Shown: piece by piece, positions 39,397-50,592 of the stretch
Layout of the letters: every line of letters starts with the position of its first letter
Numbering within the stretch: the stretch's first letter is position 1
Origin: Bryoerythrophyllum caledonicum
Taxonomy: Eukaryota > Streptophyta > Bryopsida > Pottiales > Pottiaceae
DNA: 64,000 nt
Direction: 5' to 3'
NCBI GenBank assembly: GCA_963971425.1
Contig: OZ020514.1
Location: 45,041,527 to 45,105,526, forward strand
The notes under the pieces: model-generated
Databases searched by the model: none
What the model saw: the letters and a program-made list of their open reading frames with translations, nothing else
What the model was told of the DNA's origin: nothing
Position numbers and translations under genes: made by a program

Positions 39397-41838
39397 CTAC
39401 ATGTTTGATGGTTCTTTGTCTTCAATTGTCAAGTTTTTCTTCCCCGTGATAGCCGACATGCATTTCAATACTCCTACTAGGGCATCTTGGAGGTTCTCCA
39501 TCTCTCCCTTGAGCTCGTTGTGCATTTTGTTGGTGTACTCTCGAGTTTCTCTTCTAATCTTCTTGTTGTTCTCCTCCAAGATCTCCACCATGTCCTTCTT
39601 GGTGAGGGTCTCGTTCTTGTCTTGCATTTTGAAGGTGGTGATGGTGTTGACAATAGCCTTGTTAATGTCATCAAAGCCAAAGCTTTTAACTTGTTCCTCG
39701 GTGGGGCGGTTGTCTCCTTCCAAGCTTCTTCGATGTGGGGCAAAATCCACATAGTTCTCATTCATAACGAAGGTTTTGTGCACAAAGGTCCTGTAGACAA
39801 TGGGGTTAGCACAAAGTACATTTGCATTGCCATTGTGATGGTTAGCCTCTTCTTTGTGGAAGTAGACATTCCTCACATTGGCTCCTCCCATTATCTTATA
39901 AATTTCGTGTGTTGTATGCATGACATCAAGATGGATAGGGAGTGGTGAGAGGGTAAGGGTTAGAGCTTCTTTCCTTGCTTTGGATTCCACCACACCATTG
40001 GGTCCTTTGGTGTCCCCCACTTGTCTTGCTTGTATCACTTCGTCTCTCACGGTGATATGGTGAGCAAGTATCTTCTTTGTTTGGAGAGGCGTTGTGGAGA
40101 TAATAAATGCGTGGGCATCTCCATGTCCTTTTTGCACACCGTAGACTTCATAGTCATGTCCTCGGTGAAAACTACTCTCAAGGATTTCCTTGAAGAGAGT
40201 TTGGGCTGAAAAATCCATTAGGCTATCACTTTTGACCTTCACAGAAAGGCTAGTACCTTTTGCAATCCCGAGGTAGGATTTGCATACTTTGCCAACAACA
40301 AATTCATCATCAATATTAAGGATAAATGGTCTAATGCCTTTTAGGAGCATCAAGCCGTCTAGTTCGGGTTTAAGTAGATGGGTTTTAATATTTCCAGCCC
40401 ATACTCCTTTAGTCCCACCATGTTTGATACTTAAACATTGGATTAAATGAGGGTCCACCATGTTTTTTCCAAGAGCAATATTCATCTTTTTGAGTCTAGC
40501 AAGGGTCATCTTTTTAATCTCATTATGCATAATTGGGTTTTTAGGGAGCTCAAAGTGGATGGCTACATGGTAGCTAAATAATAATCCAGAATTCTCATGG
40601 GTCTTGATATCAAAAGGGATTTGTGTTAGGTTGTAATGTTGCCCATCTGTTCCTTTCTTAGACTTGGGGTAGAAATTTTGTGGGATTCTAGGGAATGCTA
40701 CTCTTGCGTTACTTTCCTCTTCCACTTCTCCTTTCTTCATGCCTCTAGCCATTATGTCAAGTGTTGTTTCTTCCCTGAAGAGCTCCTCATCTCCATTCTC
40801 CATTGCAAATGCCTCCATTGCCTGGAACCCCATCCAGAACTTAAACTTGGTTAGTTCGGGTGTTTGTATGGACGTACCTTTTACCGTTGTAGAAGCCTTG
40901 CTTTTCTTGCTGGTGCTAGGTATTTCTTCTCTTTTCCTAGTTGCCTTTGTGCTCTGAGCTTGGGTGGGGCTCTGTACGGGGGACTCCATCTCCATGTCCA
41001 TGTTCAGGGTCCTTTTTGTACCTTCTGCCATGTCCACTAATGCAGGGAGGTTAGTTCTGTAGTACGGGCTAGAGCAACACAGGCACGATGAATTTTCACA
41101 GTATGCGTAGAGAGGGTTAGAGTGTACGGCTCTCAGTCTCTGAGTTGTCTCCGTTGCTTTCGCTTTTGCTCGTTGTAGATTTGTTGGTGCCTCGGCGCAC
41201 CCCAGTGTTCGAGATCCTATGGCGCTTCTCGTCTCTCTAGTGGGGCGTCTATTCCAAGCTGTGCTTGGCTCCTCGTCTCCTTCCTGTGTCCAGAGTTCAG
41301 GGTCTCTGTTCTTCTTCTTGTAATGGCGTCTTTCATGTGTTCTCCTAGTGCTTGGCTCCTCGTCTCCTCTGGGTGTTTGCGATTCAGTGTCGCTGCATGT
41401 CTTTCCGGGCGGTCGTCTACTTTGTGTTCGTTCGGTGCTAGACTCTACGTCTCCCGCTGAGATTCTGTGCGTGGTGTCTTTGCCCGGCTCCTTGTGAGGA
41501 TGTCTTTGCTGTGGCTCTACGTCCCCTGATGGAATTCGGTGCTCGGCGTTACTGCCCGGTTCCTTTTGAAGGTGTCTTCTCTGTGACTCCGCGTTCCTTA
41601 TTGGTAACCTATGCTCGGCGTCTCTGTCCGGCTCTACGTGAAGGCGTCTCCTCTGTACTTGTCTGGAGCTTGGCTCCGCTCCACTTCTCAAGGTTTGGTC
41701 TGCAGCACTACGGCGCTCTCCCCGGAGGAGGTTCCTGATCTGGTTCTGCGTGTTTCGTGGCTTCTTGGCGCACCTCGTTGCTGGGGGTCCTGCTTCACTA
41801 CTTACATCTTGGGGAGGGCGACGTCGACTTATCTTCAC
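39397..41838 (-). CDS. LINE ORF1-like protein
   Basis: An 813-codon frame lies upstream of ORF2 on the same strand, where ORF1 of a LINE is expected. The N-terminal third consists of about six imperfect 24-29-residue repeats (for example KEPGSNAEHRIPSGDVEPQQ), Arg/Glu/Pro-rich. The central part (AFPRIPQNFYPKSKKGTDGQ, LLFSYHVAIHFELPKNP, GVWAGNIKTHLLKPELDG) looks like a folded domain, not one I can name. The C-terminal 80 residues (KKDMVEILEENNKKIRRETR on) form a coiled coil, as in many ORF1 proteins that trimerise and bind RNA. Base composition is ordinary, unlike ORF2. An Asp/Cys-rich patch (CENSSCLCCSSPYYRTN) is near the middle. Confidence 0.65.
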   Translation of the reverse strand: MKISRRRPPQDVSSEAGPPATRCAKKPRNTQNQIRNLLRGERRSAADQTLRSGAEPSSRQVQRRRLHVEPDRDAEHRLPIRNAESQRRHLQKEPGSNAEHRIPSGDVEPQQRHPHKEPGKDTTHRISAGDVESSTERTQSRRPPGKTCSDTESQTPRGDEEPSTRRTHERRHYKKKNRDPELWTQEGDEEPSTAWNRRPTRETRSAIGSRTLGCAEAPTNLQRAKAKATETTQRLRAVHSNPLYAYCENSSCLCCSSPYYRTNLPALVDMAEGTKRTLNMDMEMESPVQSPTQAQSTKATRKREEIPSTSKKSKASTTVKGTSIQTPELTKFKFWMGFQAMEAFAMENGDEELFREETTLDIMARGMKKGEVEEESNARVAFPRIPQNFYPKSKKGTDGQHYNLTQIPFDIKTHENSGLLFSYHVAIHFELPKNPIMHNEIKKMTLARLKKMNIALGKNMVDPHLIQCLSIKHGGTKGVWAGNIKTHLLKPELDGLMLLKGIRPFILNIDDEFVVGKVCKSYLGIAKGTSLSVKVKSDSLMDFSAQTLFKEILESSFHRGHDYEVYGVQKGHGDAHAFIISTTPLQTKKILAHHITVRDEVIQARQVGDTKGPNGVVESKARKEALTLTLSPLPIHLDVMHTTHEIYKIMGGANVRNVYFHKEEANHHNGNANVLCANPIVYRTFVHKTFVMNENYVDFAPHRRSLEGDNRPTEEQVKSFGFDDINKAIVNTITTFKMQDKNETLTKKDMVEILEENNKKIRRETREYTNKMHNELKGEMENLQDALVGVLKCMSAITGKKNLTIEDKEPSNM

Positions 41839-42972
41839 GGCGTACTTCGGTGCTTGCAGGTCTTCTTTTCTGTCCTCTGTACTGGGGGGGCGTCTTTGTG
41901 GGTCTTGAGTGTTCCTCCAGGCTGTGTCGCTTCTCTTGTGCTCGTATTTGTGGTTGCTTGTTGCTCTTGAGTCTTGCTGGGACTGGGTCTTGTTTGTTGA
42001 TAGGTGGGGATGGGATGTGGTAGAGTACTTTGGCCTGCGGTGGTCGCCTCGTGCTGTCGAGGCAGGTTGGGCGTAGGGGCGATTTCTTCTCCAAGTCTCT
42101 GGCTCCCCGTCACACCTCGAAATTTGGCATTTTGCGTCGCTGCTCGTTTCCCAGGGGAGGTGTACGCACTAGTGCCGAGTGTTGTTTGGCTCTTCGACGC
42201 TCCTGGCTACTTGAATTTCTTCGTCTCTATTCTCCTCCCAGGTAGAGCTAGTTCTGCGACCTTGTGTGTTGCTGAGTTTGTGGGCGCATCTTGATGTACT
42301 GCTACTGTTGTGCTCGTTTCTATGTTCTCTTGTTGTTCTTGAGTCGTGTGATGTGGGAGGCGATTCCGGTTTGCAGGGGTCTCTCAGCGGGGTAGAGACA
42401 GTTCTGGGAAGATTCCTTCTCTTGTGAGGTACGGTGCAGTCCTCCTGGTGCTGGATGTTGTCTTTGTCGTGATGTGTCTGTAGCTTTCTTCTTGAGTTGT
42501 CTTGTGTGTTGGTGGTCGTCGCTTCAGCTGCTGCCTTCTCCTGAATCACTTGCGTTCTTGTCTCTCCGTTGTCTTGTGATCTGTAGATGTTAGGGTGGTG
42601 GCTCTTTTCTTGGTAGTGTTTTTGTGAGGTGCTGTTGTGTATTATGTTTTTGGTACTGAATCTAGTGCGTGCTGTTGTTCTAGTTTTGGTTGGATTTACA
42701 GGTCTATTCTCATTTGTGTTTGAGTTACTAATTAGGGTTTTACCTATTGTACTAAGTTTTAGGTATAGCAGTGATCTTACACAATGTCTCTTCTGTGATT
42801 TCAAGAGGTTGCTGCTGCCCTTCGGCAGGTGTGTTTTGTGCTTTAGTCTGAGCTGTGGATTACATGTAGAACTTGTATTGAACATACTATGCCTGGGTAG
42901 CCCTACTTGGAATTTATGTGTACTTTTTATTGGATATCTAGTATATTGGTAGGCGAACACAACATATGGCAA
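41839..42972 (-). other. Upstream part of LINE ORF1 or its leader
   Basis: 42972-42169 is open in the same frame as ORF1 (267 codons, Thr/Ser/Arg/His-rich, e.g. KHKTHLPKGSSNLLKSQKRH), followed by stops before the ORF1 ATG at 41838. Overlapping minus-strand frames at 42113-41798 are also Thr/Arg-rich. It may be 5' UTR with low coding constraint or a decayed extension of ORF1. Confidence 0.3.
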
Positions 42973-43264
42973 AAAATGAACTAATCTAATATAGAGGTGA
43001 GAGATACTTATCGCTGTGGTAGTTGATGTTGTGTATGATGGTGGGGTCGCTATGTCACTCTCGTCCAGATCTTGAGTCGTCTATGTGCTTGAATCGTCTT
43101 TTTCCAGCTTGTGTGATGTGTGGCTTTCTGGATCTGGGCTGCTGAAAGAATTGCGTGTGTGCTATGGGCATGAGCTATCCTATGTCATTTAGATCTAGCT
43201 TGTGTGACACACTCTGGGATGGGTACTAGATCTATCGATCTAGTGCACTAGAACCAGCACTACA

Positions 43265-43525
43265 GGTTTGCACGCAGATGTTTCGCAGGTGACCTCCGTT
43301 CCAACACTCGAGCTCCAGCTCTGCAGATCAGCTCTCCGGTGATCACCTTTCTAGCTCTCAGGCCTCCTCACTACAGATCAGCACCCGAGTGATCTCTCTT
43401 CCCAGCAGGCAAGCTCCCAGCTCTTCAGATCAGCTTCCCTCTAGCACTCACGCCTCGTCACTGCAGATCAGCACCCGAGTGAACTCTCTGCCTATCAATC
43501 GAGCCCCCAACTCTTCGGATCCGCT
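43265..43525. repeat. 90-bp tandem repeat, nearly 3 copies, near LINE 5' region
   Basis: TCTAGC(T/A)CTCA.GCCTC.TCACT.CAGATCAGCACCCGAGTGA starts at 43350 and 43440, and a diverged upstream copy starts near 43262. Tandem repeats of this kind are common in 5' UTRs of LINEs, but the LINE 5' end could not be located with certainty. Confidence 0.6.
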
Positions 43526-43899
43526 CTCAGTGCTCTTCTATGTGTGTCCACAAGTAGATCTAAGGACAAAAAACCCCTTTCCAACATAACACGCCTCTCC
43601 CCAAGCAAGCAACAAGTCCAGATCTAAGGTTAAGGTGGGGTAAGAGCAAGCCCAGCACCTCTTGCTGCCCTAGACGACAGATTTGAGACTAACTCTTTGC
43701 AACAGCCCTCACCAGAAATTACAGAGCTCTCAGTAGGCCATCTCTCTTCCTCAATAATCGTGAAGAAAAGGATACTATCCACTAAGTACTCAAAGATTGA
43801 AAATATGTAGAAACTAATAGTTGGATAAAAACATCTTATTCTTGAATTCACATTGTATTATCATGAGTTTAGGGTGTGACAATCTAAGCATGACACGAA

Positions 43900-44340
43900 A
43901 GATGGAGGAATTCTTGACAATACAAAGTTTATTTTATGTTTTGACCTGAAATTAAAGACTCTGTCATTTGTAAAACATAGAGAGTGGAACAATATTAAAA
44001 GACTTAAACAAGAAATGGAATGACCTCATGACAAAAAAAGGACAATCAAAATATAAAATATAACTAATACAAAGAAGAAACATATACTTAGTGCATCAAG
44101 CATAATTTAATGTTCATAATGTTAGTAATTTTGGATTTATTTATACATGCAATAAAAGAATAATTAGTTCTTGAGCACGTTCCAGTGGTCTCAAATTATA
44201 TTTTAAATTCTCAAAATTTTGTAGAAGGATGATAGAAGACATGGGACTTTTATTACTCAAACTTTAGATTAGAGCTAGGGCTTATAGTTACACCTATGCA
44301 CAATATGGACATCCAGAGTACATGCGTATCTGGCAGAGGT
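43900..44340. other. AT-rich spacer, no gene seen
   Basis: AT-rich DNA between the LINE 5' region and the second gag-like element. No open frame with protein-like composition and no recognisable repeat. Confidence 0.6.
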
Positions 44341-44599
44341 TTTTTTATCACCACGGACGATGATCCGCGGACTCACAGAGATTTTAGTGTTTGACACAAG
44401 TAACACAGACTCTTCCTCCCATTCTCGCCTTCTAACTCTACTCACTCACTTAGATGGTTATGGCGTCACTAAGATCCCCCCGAAGGAGGGGTTAGACCCG
44501 TGTTTCCGAGACTATGAGTGGCGTAATGTAATTGAACAAGGGGCCTACCCGCCCACTATCCGTCCTCCTCTCAGTCTCCCTCCACATCCGATGCGGCTG

Positions 44600-45317
44600 G
44601 AGGTAGGGTGCTTCAGGGAATGATACGAGTCTTCACAACCGACACCAACCGGTACGCCGGAAGGTCACTCAAGACTCACTATGACCCTTACACATCCGTC
44701 ACTCCCCCCTCGTCCTTCCCTAGACACGTACAATCTCACCTGTTATTCCCATCCACCCGGACTAATCTACTTGATGGAACAAGGAAACAACTGTAACGGT
44801 TTAGAGTTAGAGTCACGCCCCTACTAACTATCCTCTCACCTCACGTGTTATTCCCATCCACCCGGACTAATCTACTTGATGGAACAAGGAAACAATGATT
44901 AGACAATTAGTATAGACTTGAGGAGTGGACTACTTGAAATGGCACTCACAGTCATGTATGCAATTTGAGCTCTCCAACCTTCGAAGGTCTTCTCAGAGCG
45001 TAGGTTTAGAATTCAAACTGAAAGCAAATACACACATCAAGCAGTGAAGAGAGAGGCCACGAGGCTCCTCTCTTATACTACCAAGGACTCACACGAGAGT
45101 CCAAACTCAAAAGATACCTTCTAACTAAAACGGCGCATTAACTACTCTTGGCGGCGTTGGCTGCCACTCCTCACGACGTGCACGGAGAGAAGGTCACTTA
45201 TTACACAAAACCCAAGGCAAAACCAAATGAAAACCAAAGTCAACCGGGGGCCAAATCCCGGAATGAACAGTGACCTACGAACCAAGATCCTTATCCTACA
45301 AACATAGGGCCCTACCT
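44600..45317 (-). mobile_element. 3' non-coding/LTR-like part of the gag-like retroelement, copy 2
   Basis: On the minus strand it follows the gag-like stop and matches 253-905 of the window: the TATA-like TATAAGAGAGG (plus coordinates 45067-45077), the CT-rich leader, and two direct repeats with TTAGTCCGGGTGGATGGGAA (about 44894-44843 and 44790-44740). Similarity fades below 44.6 kb. Confidence 0.65.
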
Positions 45318-45383
45318 ACCCTGCGCCAACTCCTCGAGCCTCTTCTTCTCCTCCTTCCTTCTACGCTTCTTGAAGCTTCGACT

Positions 45384-47281
45384 CTAGGAAGGGGTGGGCG
45401 CGGCCGTAGCAAGTGTCATCAAGGGTGCCAAAGTGGCATCCGTGGGATGAGTCGGGGTGGCAAATGAACGGGACACGGTTTCTCCTATGGAGAAAGTGGT
45501 GCCCATCCCGGTGGAGGTAACGAGTAAGGAGACAGGAACTGGAGGAAACTCGGACCAAGCTGGAGGAATCGGTACCTGGTTCGGAGTCGTCATGATATCC
45601 GGGCCGGATATAAGGACCGGGAGGTGCCAGGGAGAAGAACTCTCACTGGTAGTCTTTCCTAGGGGAAAGACACTCGATGATGGGACCGTAATTGGTGCAG
45701 ATCGAATGGTGTCGCTACGAGGTGGCTGGTGATGACGGATCAAGGGTGGGGGTTCCACACCTGCATCTGAGCTCTCCTTCCAACCACTCTGCGTCTGGGT
45801 GGTGATTTCTGAAGGAGATGGTCTCGCAGGAACACTCGGAGGTCGTACAAGAGGAGTTGGACTGTCAAGGTCCACCACCGCCTTCCCTTTGTTGTTGCCG
45901 GTGCCGCAATCTTCCGTGTCAGATTCCGAATCTCCATCCTTGCTTGAGCTGTCGGAGTCATCCACGAACTTGGATAAGATGTGTGTGAGGTTGCTTACCA
46001 ATAATCTCATGCTGGCATAGGCCTCCTCAACCTTCACGGTTTGCTCCATCATGAATGCGATCACCCTCTTGCTTGAAACGTGGTCATCTCTCTCCAACCT
46101 CGCATCGAACATCCGGGCCTTGAGTACAACATCTGCAGGTAGGTGCAAAGCATCTTCCACTCGTTGTAATGCCTCCGCAGAGGCATTAGCTTGGAGAAGA
46201 GCCTCCTTTTGCCTCTTCTCTGCCTCCAAGGCTCGACTCTTCATCTTAGTCATCTCAAGGGTGAGTTGGTGGACCTTCTGCTCCATACTACGAAGGTCAC
46301 TCGCTCCCCCTATACTTTCCTTGACCGCCGCCACTAGTCCTTGGATGGGTGGCTTGCCCACCAAGCTGCTCACATGTGCCAATGTCTTGTCCTTGTCTTC
46401 TACATACACACGAAGGGCCTCAATTAGCTCGGATGCTCGGTAGGTCTTGTCTCCAAGGTGTGCGGGTCCGGTTACTGCTGCGCGGAGGGCGGCTCGGGTC
46501 CGAGTAGAAGGGGCTCCTCCTTCTCTCCTTCTCTGGCGCTTGGGGGTGGAGATACCTTTTCTACTGATGGGGAGGAAGTGCTTCCTCCTTCAGAGCCTGA
46601 CTCGAACTCCGATTCGGTCCCTTGGAACTTCTTCATCATCAAATGAGTCCCGTACGCCGTTGTCTGCCGCGGCGTTGTTTCCTTGAAGTGATGGTATAGG
46701 TGGATTCAGAAGGGGCAAAGAGGAGAACGCTTGGCATTGCTAACACTCTTTGTCAACCGGAGTACTACGTCCTTCACGATGATGGCCCAATTCACCATCC
46801 TCTCCCCTAGATATGATCCGTACACGGTGTTGGCAAGGGTTACGGTGACTCGTGTAGGTTTTTCAAGGTGTAGAATAGGTACCAGGAATGCAAAGACACG
46901 TCGTGCTCGAGGGTCTATGCAATCCTTTAACCCGTAACCATTCTTGGAGTCCTTGGAGCTAAATCGTCCCTTGGCGTACTCCTCCTTCTTCAAACTCGTC
47001 CATCCTGCACCTTGCCGGGGAAATTCGTACACCTCCTGCCATTTTCCCATGGTCCACCGACTTGGGCAAGCACGGATACTATCTCATGCAGGTTCCGGCA
47101 ACGAGTCTTGCCTTAACTCCTGCACCGTGGACTCAATGCAAAAACTCCAACAACGTTCAAGGAGGGAGAGACATCCCATGCGCAAAAGATCCTCTATGAG
47201 TTCGGTAAGCTCAAGAGGATCCTTGGAAATGGTAGGGAAAATGACTTTAACCGTGGCCATTACCAGATTGGAAGAGGCCAT
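45384..47281 (-). pseudogene. Gag-like protein of the retroelement, copy 2 (frameshifted)
   Basis: The ATG at 47281 opens MASSNLVMATVKVIFPTISK. After one stop (near 47084) the same frame continues through GKWQEVYEFPRQGAGWTSLK and FAFLVPILHLEKPTRVTVTL to 46706 and beyond in an acidic Ser/Glu linker. A frameshift near 46560 leads to KRQRRREGGAPSTRTRAALR, then a coiled coil (MEQKVHQLTLEMTKMKSRAL), an acidic Ser/Asp stretch and a long Pro/Ser/Thr tail. The final basic tail (to 45318) is identical in kind to that at the window start. The order of an N-terminal domain, a coiled coil and a basic tail is compatible with a capsid-like structural protein, but no canonical gag motif or zinc knuckle is seen. 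Confidence 0.5.
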
Positions 47282-47469
47282 GACCCCCCCCCTTTTCTTC
47301 CTTCTTTATTCTACTTCCTTCCCTCTTGCTGGGAAGTTGGTTGATACCAGTTCCTCCCTTGTAAACCTCAGGTCCCGGGTTCCGGGCTAGACAAGGTACC
47401 GGGCTGGACAGGGTCGTCCTTACTCGTACTGGTTCGTCCTCGTCTTGATTCGCCCGACTTAGCTACTTG

Positions 47470-47880
47470 CTGGTTTCTGCTCCGGGCTTGACTTGTACGC
47501 TGGGTTCGACAAAGTCGTCCTGTCTTAACCTCCGTGCTTGGCTGCTGCTGGGCCTCTACTTAGGGCTTGACTTGTGTGCCGGGTTCGACAAGGTCGTCCT
47601 GGTCTTTGACAAGGTACCGAGCTGGAAAGGAGGTCGGGCTTACCTTAACTTAGGCTGCACAAGTTCGTCCTTGTCTTGACATCACCTCAGTCGGCTACCT
47701 GTTGGACCTCTGCTCCGGGCTTGACAAGGTGCTGGTCCTAGTCTTGACCTCCGTGCTTGGCTGCTGCTGGACCTCTACTCCGGGCTTGACTTGTGTGCCA
47801 GGTTCGACAAGGTCGTCCTGGTCTTTGACAAGGTACCGGGCTGGAAAGGAGGTCGGGCTTACCTTAACTCGCACTGGTTC
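47470..47880. repeat. 117-bp direct repeats in the leader of the gag-like element
   Basis: GCTTGGCTGCTGCTGG.CCTCTACT.. through GGTCGGGCTTACCTTAACT is present at about 47547-47660 and about 47755-47865. Shorter GGGCTTGAC / TTCGACAAGGTCGTCCTG pieces recur around them. Open plus-strand frames here are repeat artefacts. Confidence 0.7.
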
Positions 47881-47919
47881 GTCCTCGTCTTGATTCTCCT
47901 AGCTCCACCTTCCACCTTC

Positions 47920-48185
47920 AACTTCCATCCTTTCGCAGCTCAAAGCTCCAGCTTCCACCTTCAGCTGTCACCTCGACAAGGCTCGATGCTCTAGCTTCCA
48001 CTTTCAGCTCTCACCTTCTCGCAGCTGGATGCTCCAGCTTTCACCTTCAGCTCCCACCTTCTTGCAGCTTGAAGCTCCAGCTTCCACCTTCAGTTGTCAA
48101 CTTGACGACGCTCGATGCTCCAGCTTCCACCTTCAGCTCCCACCTTCTCGCAGCTCGATGCTCCAGCTTCCACCTTCCAGATTGT
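47920..48185. repeat. ~44-bp tandem repeat (CAGCTC..GCTCCAGCTTCCACCTT)
   Basis: About six head-to-tail units of GATGCTCCAGCTTCCACCTT with CAGCTCCCACCTTCTCGCAG between them. The strong CT asymmetry makes frames Leu/Ser/Pro-rich, but nothing suggests a gene. Confidence 0.8.
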
Positions 48186-48301
48186 TGCTCTTGACTCCAA
48201 GTAATGCTGTGAGGAAGAGCAGCCTGGCCGGTTGTTTAAGTAGAAAACCCGTAGAGAGGGTTCCCTCGGGGTGTAGCCGAAGGCTGTGATCTTGTTCCTT
48301 C

Positions 48302-48479
48302 CCGCTCGTCCGGGCTTTATAGCTTGTCCTCCGGGCTTTACAGTCGTACTCCGGGCTTTTACAGTCATGCTCTGGGCTTCACAGCCATGCTCCAGGCTTT
48401 ACAGTCGTCCTCCGGGATTTACAATTGCCCTCCGGACTTTACAGTCATCCTCCGGGCTTTACAGTTGGCCTCCGGGCTG
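48302..48479. repeat. 20-bp tandem repeat, about 9 units
   Basis: Nine units of TCGTCCTCCGGGCTTTACAG follow one another with one to four changes each. Together with the two preceding minisatellites this makes a 1-kb repeat-rich leader in front of the gag-like ORF (reading toward lower coordinates). Confidence 0.85.
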
Positions 48480-49099
48480 ACTGGGTGATCGAGGTTGGCT
48501 GGCCCGGGATAAGATGGGCTGGCCCGGGTATAAGGTTCCGGCTCCGGGCTTGGGGTCCGGGCTTGGGGTCCTGGGTCCGTCCTTCGTGGTTTTAGGATAT
48601 CCAAGCAATCCCCCTAAATCGATTTTCCCAACCTATCTACTAAACTGTACTAAAGTAGTGTTAACCCCAAAAACTGAACTAAGTAGTCTAAGATTATTAT
48701 AGTTAGCCTCCTAACTAAAAAAATTAAAAATTCGTGGTACGACAGGCATATTACTAAGTAATTTATTTTCTCATTGAACGTCTTCAATAAAAGATAACTA
48801 GCCAAAAGAGAAACTTTTTGATTGCCTGCACATCGAGCAATCTATAAACCTTTTGCTTTGATACGCTATGGAATGTGATATTTTCAATACATAGAAGTAA
48901 TATTAGAACGTTTGATATTGTGGAAAAACATGTTATTTTTCTAGTGAAAAATAACATTATATCCCAATTCATACATTTTCACACATTGTCACATATCTTT
49001 GGTTTAGGGTACCAAGAATACTTAGACTTCATATTCACTGAAGACTAAGAGATCGTCATATTTTTTTGCTTTTTACTGTTATTATTGGAGATTTAGGTC

Positions 49100-49450
49100 T
49101 ACATATTTTGAAAATCCTTTTAAAATTCAAAAGAATTTTATTTCACCTTGTAAAATACTTAACCACCAAGAGAAGTAGGGAGTCTAAAATGATTGTTTGA
49201 AGAAGTGGAAATACTCATTGCACACACATCAACTCGATTTTTAGCAGAGGTGTGCCCCATCACTACGTGCAATGAAGTAAAAGGAGTTTGTGCACACACT
49301 TTAGCTCTAATAGTGCTAAAGTGTGCCCCATCACTAGGTGTAGTGAAACAAAAAGAAAATACGCACAATTTAGCTCCACTTGAGCTAATTTGTGCACCAT
49401 CACTAAATGTAGTGGATTAGAAAGCAAAAATGCACTATGTAGCTCCACGG
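49100..49450. repeat. Palindromic 69-bp tandem repeats, left side of element B
   Basis: Units with TTTAGCTC..TGTGC.CCATCACTA start near 49300, 49369 and 49438 (69 bp apart). The block starting AATTCAAAAGAATTTTATTTCA matches the 25.43-25.71 kb block next to the DUF7869 gene in sequence, order and orientation. This places the two genes in related elements or in elements sharing a target or end sequence. Confidence 0.75.
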
Positions 49451-49465
49451 GGAATGCTATTTTGT

Positions 49466-49514
49466 GAGCAATGAGCAGTGAGCGGTGAGCAGTGAGCGGT
49501 GAGCAGTGAGCTGA
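49466..49514 (+). repeat. 7-bp tandem repeat GAGCRGT, 7 units
   Basis: GAGCAAT, GAGCAGT, GAGCGGT, GAGCAGT, GAGCGGT, GAGCAGT, GAGCTGA directly follow the 69-bp palindromic repeats and may be derived from their GAGCTAA arm. Confidence 0.85.
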
Positions 49515-50592
49515 AATATCTTCCTTTGTGAGCAGAAATAAGTGAGTTTAAAAACAAGTTTGTGTGCTTAAGACATTTTTTTTAGCTCACAAGAGGGCCT
49601 ATGGCCGTGGATTATTTTACACTATAATGATAGTGTTGGATTAAAAAAAAGGATAACTTGCTCTAGTTTCAGAAAATATCCTATGGCCGTGGATGAAAGG
49701 CCTCGCATTCTCATTATTATAGAAATCTCAGATTTTGTGTGTTAGCATGATGTATAGTGTACTTGAACGTTGATTTACAGACTTGGAATTTTGGATTTAG
49801 AGTTTAGGGTTTACAAAATCAAGATTGTATCTACCCTATGCTATGGTCAGTTTCGTACATAATTAATTCAAAATGGGGACTTGTCCAAAATTTTGGAAAT
49901 TTCAAGAGGTTTGGCTAGGCGATATCTATGTAATACCAAGGTGACACCCGTGCAAGATCTAGGTGATACTCGTGCAATAACTATGTGATATCCATTGTGT
50001 CGAATCAATGTAACAAAAATAAATAAATGCTTTGGCACTTGCCTGCCGAAACTGACCGTAGCGTACGGTATATTGTTCATTTTTTACTTAGCCCTACAAA
50101 AACTACGTCTTCATTGTGGAGTATAGATAAATATATCTATAGATTTTTAATATTGAAAAAGTCATGTATGTATTTGCTCATTATAAAACAACTCATTTAT
50201 TTGTTTTGAATGTATTTTTGTATGTACGATTTACGATACAAGCAATATAGTATATGTTGTTCAGTGCACATTTTATAATCCAGCCTTGCCTTGTATATGC
50301 TACTAAATTCAGATCCATTACTCAATGACAGACTAGTAGACTAATCAATCTGATAGATTTGCACGAAGTTACAAATTGGAATATTAAGTTTAAAGTTGTG
50401 ATTCATGTGGTACATTATTCCGTGTCCAAATAGCTTATAAGAGGGTAGCAAACTAAAGGGCATGTTCCAATTTAAATTTGAATGGGTACAATGAAAGCGT
50501 TTACAAGATGAGCATCCATTTTGGGTTGGCTTTAGCTGGACTGGCAAATAAGATTTTACTCAATCAGAAATGAAAATGAGTACACAAAACAA

